From Oenanthe sinensis (lineage: Eukaryota; Streptophyta; Magnoliopsida; Apiales; Apiaceae): a DNA stretch of 64,000 nucleotides. Within the stretch, counting starts at the first letter, position 1; each line of letters begins with the position of its first letter. A program made the translations under genes and the position numbers. Below are positions 56,432-64,000 of the stretch, piece after piece. The notes beneath the pieces were generated by a model. That model made no database searches. It saw only the letters and a list, made by a program, of their open reading frames with translations, and had not been told where the DNA came from. The DNA lies in NCBI GenBank assembly GCA_028671895.1, contig CM053813.1, positions 8,618,001 to 8,682,000 of the forward strand, in the 5' to 3' direction.

Positions 56432-56746
56432 TTAATCATCATACAGGTCTGAAATAGATAAACGTATACTAGTTAGAATTTGTACCTGTGAAGTACTTAG
56501 TGATTCATCTTCAGTGTTGGTCATTGATTCCAGATATCCATTTGGTTCATCACTGTCATTGATAGAATCAACCTTGAATTTAACTTCATCAACAAATATT
56601 TTCCCTTGCCGCATCTTCACTAATTCTTGAGATTCCTGCTTCAACCTAGCACGGTGTCTGTCATCTTTTACTTGTACAGGCTTCTTGAAACTGTGTAGCA
56701 AACCCTTGATCTTTGCTTTCCAATATAAACCATCCATGTCTTGCAA
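56432..56746 (-). pseudogene. SIRE gag-region ORF remnant
   Basis: A 104-codon frame with LYWKAKIKGLLHSFKKPVQV, DRHRARLKQESQELVKMRQG, KIFVDEVKFKVDSINDSDEP and acidic DEPNGYLESMTNTEDESLS. No domain recognised. The position between primer site and integrase makes gag origin likely (inference). Confidence 0.4.
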
Positions 56747-58055
56747 CCGCCTCTTGAACTATTCTTGAAAATCTCCTTTACGGAATCTACAAGTAAGGAC
56801 CTTAGATTAAGAATTAGGATTCCGTCTGAATCTGATGTCACTAAACTTCCTGTTACCCTGCAGGCTTGACTTGTAGTCTAGTTCTTAAGATATTCTAAAG
56901 TGTCATATTCACATACAACACCTTGACCACTACCTCGAGCTGCTACATCTTCAATTCAGCTTCTAAGATCATTTTGTTTCTGTTCAGAGGTTCTCAACCT
57001 TGACTTCAATCAAATTTGGTTCCTGGGTCACAAATACAGTGGATATGCTAACAACCTGCTTTACCAAATATTATCTTCTTCAGCTCTTGTTCTAGTTCAT
57101 AGGTCTTCAGCACACAGATAGTTCCTCAAAAGATAATGTGGTTATATCCTTAGATCCTTGATGGCTGTATCCCTATGTTTCAAATGATCTGCAGTGTTAA
57201 CACGAACTTCATGTAATCTCCCTGTAGAATAATTTTTAAGATTTGTACTGAGATTCCAGGATGTCCAGTCTTTTCTCCTTCACTACTTAAACCCATAAGA
57301 TTTTTCATCCTAAAATATTCAACTCAAATCAACCAAAAACTGTACCTAAATTAATCTCTTATTTTGCAGCTTCCAAAATATTAGTGAGATCCTATGGAGT
57401 AAACCTTTAAGGAAATTAATACTACTATTTCTTCAATATGTTCCAGAATTAACTTCATTGAATAATCTTTAGTCAATTTTAATTGTCTTCAATACCCTAA
57501 AAAATCTTCAAATACTTATTCTTGAGCATCCTCGAATTAATATTTAAGAAAAATTTAAGTTTATAGAATTTTTAATTTTCTTTGAAAATAAATTAATCAA
57601 AAATAAAAATTTACAATAAATTAATTTTCAAAAATTTCAAATTTTCTTAAAAATTAAAATATCATAAATTAATACTTAAGAAAAAATTTAGTTTTCAAGA
57701 ATTTTAAATTTTCTGGGAAAATAAATAAATCTAAAATAAAAATTAAATTGAGATGTAAACTTGAAGTAGACTGCAAATGGTGTGACTGACACTGAAATTC
57801 TATAAACCTAAAATAGACAAAACAAATATATTTAAGTTATAAAAATAAATTTACTTAAGTTTAAATCATAGATTTATTTTAAATTAAATTTATAAAATAA
57901 ATTTATTAAAAATAAATATATAAAATAAACTTAATAAAATTTAAATTTATAAAATAAATTTATTTATCAAGTCCTCTAATCATGTTTAGTCCAAACAGTT
58001 TCGACACTCTGAGCTTCACTGAGTTGCGGATCTTGATTTGTATATCAATCAGCAA
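56747..58055 (-). other. SIRE leader and 5' gag region
   Basis: No sustained frame. 57530-57970 is extremely AT-rich with repeated AAATTTATAAAATAAA words. It ends at the primer site. Confidence 0.5.
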
Positions 58056-58067
58056 GCTCTAAAACCA
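58056..58067 (-). other. Primer binding site of the minus-strand SIRE element
   Basis: On the element strand TGGTTTTAGAGC, two mismatches from TGGTATCAGAGC (Met-tRNA). It lies two bases from the LTR end. Confidence 0.7.
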
Positions 58068-58069
58068 AT

Positions 58070-59871
58070 TGTTAGGTCCCAGAAGTATCGTAGAAGGGGG
58101 GTTGAATACGACACTCACTAAATTAAAAAATTCTTTCGAATCTTTTGCAGATAAATAATTTAGAGTTTGGTTAGTGGGTTCAAATTCATGAGGTGAATAA
58201 TATTTAGGAGGCTAGCTTACTAATTTTCTATTTTTATGAATAATCATTTAAGATCTAGAAAATTAGCAAGTAAATAAACGAGACAATTTTCGGGGAATAT
58301 ATCTTTTGTATATAAACCCAGAGGGGTGCTTCACCTAGTTAAAAATATAACTGGTTTCCGAAGAACAAATTAGTTTTTTGCTTCTACAAAGAGATATAAC
58401 TTAATCCCTATACAATATTTGACTATGTGTTTGTAGTAAAGGAATCAAGCTAACAGAGAGTGTTTTACAATAGCCCTATGTATTTGCAACATAATGAACC
58501 GGCTAGAATATAAAGCTCCGGTAAAGAAGGTATATGTATGACTTTGTATCTTCTTCTTCTCCGGCTTTTGGTTTCTCTCTGTATCTCTCTGTATGGTTGT
58601 ATATCTCAACAATTCAAAAAGAGCACATCATTTTGTTTATATATGGTGTAGACTTCTCAAATCAATTAAAATTGATTTGTTCTTCACAATGCTAAGTCAT
58701 TTTGTTGCTCCTTTTAGAGTGAGTGCAGTGTATAGGAGCAACGAAACTTTTGTTGCGCCTAAAGGAAGGTTTTGTTGTGCCTACACTCTGTGTCCCTTGT
58801 AGAGGAGCCACGAAACGCTTAGAAACTTATCTATGAGTGTTTTGTTGCGCCTACACTCTGTGTCCCTTGTATAGGAGCCGAAAGTACTAAGAATTCTTTT
58901 GTTGCGCCTATATGAGTTTTGTTGCGCCTATACTCTTGTGGCCTTGTATAAGAACCACGAAAGTACTTAGAGTTCTTTTGTTGTGCCTATGGGAGTTTTT
59001 TTGCGCCTCTACTCTTGTATAGGAACCACGAAAGTACTTAGAATTTTTTTGTTCCGCCTATAGGAGTTTTGTTGCGCCACTACTCTTGTTTCCTTGGGTA
59101 GGAACGACATAAAGTGTACTTGCCTTAGCTTATTTCATGAAGATTTTGAGTACAACTTTAAATGTTCTTCATGTGGCTTGATCAACTGATTTTCTTCTGA
59201 TACATCAAGGTAATTCTCTTCTTGCTGTGTTGACGCTTAGTGCACTGGTCTGGTTCATAAATGACTAACATTGAATTAAATTCTCTTGACTTCTATTCTT
59301 TTTCAGCTGATTAACCTTAGACTGCTGCATTACTTCAAACACTAACTGTCAATAAACACTGTACTTTCACTAGAATCTTTTTTGGTAGTTTGACAAAGTC
59401 TCCATTATTACCACAATCTTGAATATTTCATTCTCTGTTCTTCACTGACGCTTGAACATATAACTGAACTTCTTTCAGTGAGTATAGCTTCAAGACTACA
59501 ACTATCTTCTTTAACCTTTGTCTTTACCTTGTCTTCAATCCTTCTAGATTCTTATGCTTCGAACACTGTCTATCTTCAATCAATGCTAATACACTGAAAT
59601 CTTTTAGTGGCACTTTATACTGAATCTTCAACACTTTTGAAACCCTGAAAATCTTTACATATTATTATTCACTGAGCCTTGAACATATTAATGAACTTTT
59701 TTCAGTGACCTGTAGTAGACTTCAAAACTTTTTCTAATGTCTTGATTCACTATATTTGTCTTGTCTTCATTTCTTCTTGATTTCTGTGTAGGCATAGTAA
59801 TATTTACTTGTCTTATTCTAGTGTTGAGTTATCACGATTACTATTCATACAGTTTCATAATCTCACCAACA
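58070..59871 (-). repeat. 5' LTR of the minus-strand SIRE element (complete, 1802 bp)
   Basis: On the plus strand it starts TGTTAGGTCCCAGAAG and ends CTCACCAACA. It shares about 1 kb with 36853-37897 and, in inverted orientation, 36217-36852. The element-strand 3' portion (58140-58530) matches 60640-60990 in inverted orientation. Confidence 0.88.
58725..59110. repeat. TTGTTGCGCC tandem array in the SIRE LTR
   Basis: Four to five units of about 80-95 bp with TTTTGTTGCGCCTA, TATAGGAG, TACTCTTGTGGCC, TTGTATAGGAACCACGAAAG and TACTTAGAATTC. The same array is at 36873-37130. Confidence 0.85.
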
Positions 59872-60119
59872 AAAAAGGTCGAGGATTGAAGCGCTTGTAA
59901 AGGTTTAAGGGTACAAAGAAAAACAGCCGACCAACTCAATAGACAAAAAGCCAAACAGCTCAACAACCAAACCTAAGTGACCAAACACAAAAGGTACAAA
60001 AGGTTGGTGTTGAATAGCTTAATATTTAAACAGCCAAATAGCTCAACAGCCAAACCGCAACTGACCAAACCGGAAGTGACCAAGTGCAAGAAGTACAAAA
60101 GGTTAGTGATCAAATGGTA

Positions 60120-60490
60120 ATTTGACCAAGTCAAATTCAACTTCGACACATAGCTCTTATATTCTAAGGCATCTTCATATGAGAGGAATTCGGCACATAG
60201 AATTTGAACTTCTAAGGCATATACATGGTGTAGAATTCGACACATAGAATCAAAATCTCTTAAGGCATGTACATTGAAGTAAAATTCGACACATAGCTAC
60301 ACATGGACTTGGAATTCGACACCTACCCTATTTGTGACTAAGGCAATTATATGTGACCAAGGAATTCGACACATGGAATATTTTCTAAGTCATAATACAT
60401 GGAAACAATATTTGACACATAGAAAATATCCACGAGTTTCTCAAAGTCAACTCAAGTCAACAAACAGGGGAGAAGAATTCGACACTCACA
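60120..60490. repeat. GAATTCGACACATAG reiterations in an LTR
   Basis: About ten copies of (G)AATTCGACACATAG variants, interspersed with CTAAGGCAT words, at 25-50 base spacing. Confidence 0.8.
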
Positions 60491-60994
60491 TTTGTAGTTC
60501 AATTATTGTAAAGCCTACACTATATAAACAAATGAATTGAATTCATTTGGAGTATGAGTGAAAATACACACAGACACAAAGAGATACGGAGAGAGTCAGA
60601 AGCTGGAGAAGAAAAGATACAAAGCTATACGCATACCTTCTTCATCGGAGTTTTATAATCTAGTCGGTTCATTATGTTGTAAAAATATAGGGCTATTATA
60701 AAACACTCTCTATTAGATTGATTTCCTTTTTGTACATTCACATATCTATACTTTGTAATATAAATCAGTCAGATCTCATTTGTAGCATAGAACTAATTTA
60801 TTCTTTGGAAACCGGTTATATTTTAACTGGTCTCATTTATTTACTTGATGATTTTCTAGAACTTTAATATTTATTCATAAATACATAAAATTAGTAAGTC
60901 ATCCTCCTAAACACTATCCACCTCATGAATTTGAATCCACTAACCGAACTCTAAATTATTTGTCCTCAAAAGATTCAAAAGAATTTTTTAATTT

Positions 60995-61373
60995 AGTGAA
61001 GAAGAAGTATATGTGGAACAACCTCCTGGTTTTATAGATCACGTTCATCAAGGATTTGTGTACTATCTTCTCAAGTTATAGAGGCATAATAGGCTCATTG
61101 TTATATTTAGCTACAAGTAGGCCAGATATAATGTTTTCTACATGTCTTTGTGCTAGGTTTCAAGTTGACCCTAGAGAGTCTCATTTGATTGCAACAAAAA
61201 GAATATTCAACTATCTCAAAGGAACACCAAATCTTAGAATTTGGTATCCTAGAAATTTTGGATTTGATCTAATTGGTTATTAAAATACAGACTATGCAGG
61301 TTGCAGAATTGACAGGAAAAGTACTACAGGAACTTGTCAATTTCTAGGAAACAAGCTGGTTTCATGGTTTAGC
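60995..61373 (+). pseudogene. SIRE RT and RNase H fragments joined by deletion
   Basis: EEEVYVEQPPGFIDHVHQGF and VYYLL (RT, near 60996-61070) run directly into YRGIIGSLLYLATSRPDIMF, CARFQVDPRESHLIATKRIF, NYLKGTPNLRIWYPRNFGFD (61076-61283) and YAGCRIDRKSTTGTCQFLGN (61293-61350). About 250 codons of RT, including YVDD, are missing between the two. One stop follows LIGY. The sequence is better preserved than the other SIRE copies here. Confidence 0.88.
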
Positions 61374-63805
61374 TGTAACGCTTGTAGAAATTATATTATT
61401 ATTTATAAAGATCTTATACTAATTTGCTATATCATATTTATTTGAACTTATGTGGACTTTGTTTTTGTAAATCTATGAGTTGTGGTTGATGTTTGAACGT
61501 GCCTATATGTTAAAATATGACTGTAAGTACCTTTATTGTATTTTTAAAGCTATTTTTATCGCACTGTTTTATTTTTATAAAAACATTGGAGCATCCAAAA
61601 ATCATAAAATCTTCTCTAAAGTATTCTTTAAGTATTTAGAGACGTTTTAAAAATACAAGTTTATTTTATTCGAGCTCCAACAATGTTTTTAAATTTCTCA
61701 ACCTCTATTTTCAGTTAAAATATGTTATCTTCGAAAAATCATATTTAATTATTCGTTAGTCCGAAAAATATTTTGAAAATATGTATAAGCTTCTAAAATC
61801 ATGTTCTTAATTATAAAAATGTTAAATGTATTTTCCACCCATTTTCCATTAAAATTCGATTTATAATGGTTTTAATTCCTAAAAATCAATAATTATGAAA
61901 TTACTATTTTGCCCTTGCTTTTATAAAAACCCACCGCTGTCCTCTTTCTTCCCCATTGCTCTGTTTTATCAGTTTTTCCAGGTTTCTCTACTCCCTCATT
62001 TCTCCCCTCTCAATCTCTCTCTATTGATTCTTCTTTCCACCTTTGTAATCATGTTTTCCCTTTTCATTTTATCATTGTCTCCATGTGTTATTCGGTGGTT
62101 CCACCCTCTACCCAAGCTACTGTCATGTGTATATAATTGTATGTATAGCAGCTGCATGAAAAGGGTTTAGAGGATTGATTTCAAAACTTAAATGTTGTCT
62201 TGGTATGATGTATTGAAAATTTGTGGAAGGAAGCAACTTTGGTGTTGAAGCACCCATTGTTGGGTTCCACCGGAAGTTTCCTGCCACCGGCCGTGACCTT
62301 CGGGGAGCCGATGGTATGGATTGTTGTTGTGGATGAGTTGTGTACTTGTTGCTGAAAAACTAACTTGAAATTATGTGATTTACTAGTTGCATGTCGAGGC
62401 TTAATTGTTAGATTGAAATTTTCAAATAAATCCATTTATGTATTTGAATTTTATGATGTTGGGGATATAAATTACTAGATATGGTTACATGATAATGTAA
62501 TTTATGGAAAATAGTAATTGCATGTTACTATTAATTATTTATTCAAAATATTTGGTAGCATAAGTTTTGATTTCTTGAGATGTATAACTAAATCGATTTA
62601 GTATTTTAATAGGATTAATTAGTGTAGTCTTTGTTTCTATTTCTTTAAGAATGAGGTGTAAGGTTTCTGTTTTGATTTGAATATTAAAAAAAATAACTTT
62701 ATACATCAAGTTATTTGAAATACTTAGGTTACATGGATATATATTTGATTTTTTTTACATTAATAGTGTGATGGGCTGTTTAATTTGAATTAAAAGTCGA
62801 TTGGAGGGGTTCCGGTTAATTGATGTTTACGAACAAGAGTGTTAATGTTGACGTACCAGCTGTCCTGTTCTGTTTAGTATAACTGGGACTGTTATGTACA
62901 GTTTTTGACAGTGAATGTGTGGCATAATTGTTCCTTATGATCTCTAGTTTACGTACGCGAAAACCGTGTAGCGTTTGGATTTACGAGTAAAAAGATATGC
63001 ATGATTTAGTAAAGACCGTGCAAGCTGAAATTTTCTGTATCCGATTTGTGATTGAACCAATTCGTTTTCTGCTTAAATAAAATGTTTTGGAGATGAAATT
63101 TTTAGGCAATATTGTATTAATATTCAGAAAGGAGCCTGCAAAATTTTGTAATAAAATGAATATTTTTTTATTTATTAAAAATGTTTCAATAAAGTGTGCA
63201 CATTAGTGTGTTTTGTTCTCAAAATTTGTTTACCCTGAAGAGAGTTTTCTATAAAGTTATAGCATTTATTACGGCCTTGTTGGATGAATCTTTATTAATA
63301 TTGTTCACTGTTAAATCGTTAATGCATTGCTCAGAAACCCTGAATTCTGTCACATTCAGAATTGTTACTGTCCATTTATGGTTACTTGCTGAGCATTGTT
63401 AGCTCATTCTTGCTATTATTCTCCTAACCCTTTTTCAGCTAAGAAGAATTATGGCTCGTCTTTGGAGGACATCTAGGAAGAATTGCCATCGTGATTTCCC
63501 TAGAGGTGTAGGTACCTCAGGGGCTGCTCAGATAAAAGTATGATGATCAGGGTTAGGAAATGAACAAGTGTTTTGGATTAAGCTTTGGAAGTTTGGTGTA
63601 AACTGGAATTTGGGTATGTAATATAAATTTTACTTGCAACTTAAATTGGTTAGTTTAATTGCTTGTTTCATACCATCACCTATTTACGATCCAGGTTTGT
63701 ATAGTGGGGTCATATGCCTTATATTTTATTATTATTCATTAGGGTGCTTGCATCTAGATGTGTTGTGACTCCCCGATCTTGACCCCAGATTGTGAGGGCG
63801 TCACA
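61374..63805 (+). mobile_element. 5' LTR of a gypsy element, same lineage as the solo LTR
   Basis: Starts TGTAACGCTTG and ends GGGCGTCACA, followed by a Met-tRNA primer site. At 2432 bp it shares its 3' third and overall layout with the solo LTR at 4717-8864. The element continues past the window, so the other LTR and target duplication (possibly TTAGC, 61369-61373) cannot be checked. The plus-strand insertion lies in the SIRE RNase H. Confidence 0.88.
63451..63543 (+). CDS. Small LTR ORF (30 aa), diverged histone H3 tail-like start
   Basis: Begins MARLWRTSRKNCHRDF and ends with TGA. M, A, R, T, R and K occupy the positions of MARTKQTARK. It lies 12 bases after a pyrimidine-rich CTAACCCTTTTTCAG, the same layout as the ORF at 8511-8642. 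Translation is unproven. Confidence 0.3.
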   Translation: MARLWRTSRKNCHRDFPRGVGTSGAAQIKV

Positions 63806-63808
63806 GGT

Positions 63809-63820
63809 TGGTATCAGAGC
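63809..63820 (+). other. Primer binding site of the terminal gypsy element
   Basis: TGGTATCAGAGC, an exact match to the initiator Met-tRNA complement, three bases after the LTR. Confidence 0.92.
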
Positions 63821-64000
63821 TATAGGTTTTGGTCACTGAAACAAGTCAGGATTATATAAACAGATAATATGAGATAGGTTATAAGATTACTTTCTAATAA
63901 ACTTAGGATTCAATATAGATTTTATAACCCTACAAGGTTAAGACAAGATACACCGTGTAGTTAATTTTAGGATAGGAACTATAAGAATTAAGATAACCTT
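63821..64000 (+). other. Leader of the terminal gypsy element
   Basis: Non-coding start of the internal region, cut by the window end. Confidence 0.7.

Larger units (their letters stand above)
36853..59871 (-). mobile_element. SIRE/Maximus-type copia element, minus orientation, split by a gypsy element
   Basis: 5' LTR 58070-59871, primer site 58056-58067, a degraded gag and integrase region 54137-56750, and RT 52873-53850. After the gypsy insertion (42424-52867) it continues with RNase H 41890-42423, a long 3' region with a 136-codon ORF, a polypurine tract (37898-37912) and a truncated 3' LTR 36853-37897. Without the insertion the element is about 12.6 kb. It is heavily mutated throughout and cannot be autonomous. 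Confidence 0.85.
59872..61373 (+). mobile_element. Fourth SIRE-family relic, plus orientation, truncated
   Basis: LTR sequence with GAATTCGACACATAG reiterations, a TATA-like ACTATATAAAC (60521-60531) and a leader matching the inverted SIRE LTR (60640-60990). It is joined at about 60995 directly to RT and RNase H fragments that are cut at 61373 by the gypsy LTR. Confidence 0.7.

Noticed and set aside
61895..62170. 91-codon hydrophobic frame in the terminal gypsy LTR
   Set aside because: Pyrimidine-rich LTR sequence gives Ser/Leu/Phe-rich translations by composition; no family match and no counterpart in the solo LTR.

Overview
The window is nuclear DNA of a flowering plant, almost certainly a eudicot. 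It is AT-rich, has no bacterial gene signals, and is packed with nested plant LTR retrotransposons (Ty1/copia and Ty3/gypsy), an RTE-type LINE, Stowaway and hAT MITEs, and one intron-containing host gene. I cannot name the species from sequence alone.

Layout. (1) 1-13933: a minus-strand Tork/Angela-like copia element. Its 3' LTR is cut by the window start and its 5' LTR is 10817-12399. The internal region is split by a 4.1 kb gypsy solo LTR (4717-8864, target duplication ATATA), and its leader carries a Stowaway MITE. Fused to it is a second, internally deleted copy ending in a third LTR fragment. (2) 13934-17834: the 3' ends of two further copia-like elements facing each other, with unrecognised ORFs beside their polypurine tracts. 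(3) 18630-19703: a hAT MITE with a perfect 8-bp duplication and a Stowaway MITE. (4) 20100-26181: the only host gene, a six-exon bHLH transcription factor (bHLH128/FBH-like, 350 aa). Its promoter region, including TATA and G-box, is partly repeated inside its 3 kb first intron. (5) 26508-28610: a 5'-truncated RTE LINE just downstream of the gene, then about 1.5 kb of AT-rich DNA. (6) 30100-61373: decayed SIRE/Maximus-type copia elements. A plus-strand 3' half (30457-36852) lies tail to tail with a long minus-strand element (36853-59871), giving inverted repeats of more than 6 kb. The minus-strand element is split by a complete Tat-type gypsy element (42424-52867, target duplication ATACC) that carries an antisense multi-exon ORF and a field of TCGACCTC palindromes. 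A fourth SIRE relic lies at 59872-61373. (7) 61374-64000: the 5' LTR, primer site and leader of a plus-strand gypsy element of the same lineage as the solo LTR.

Most coding traces are broken: stops, frameshifts, and lost catalytic residues in protease and integrase. The bHLH gene is the only locus with an intact, spliceable reading frame. The most unusual observations are a small ORF near the 3' end of the gypsy LTRs that resembles the histone H3 tail, the promoter copy inside the bHLH intron, the large SIRE inverted repeat, and evidence that an already defective copia copy was recently amplified.
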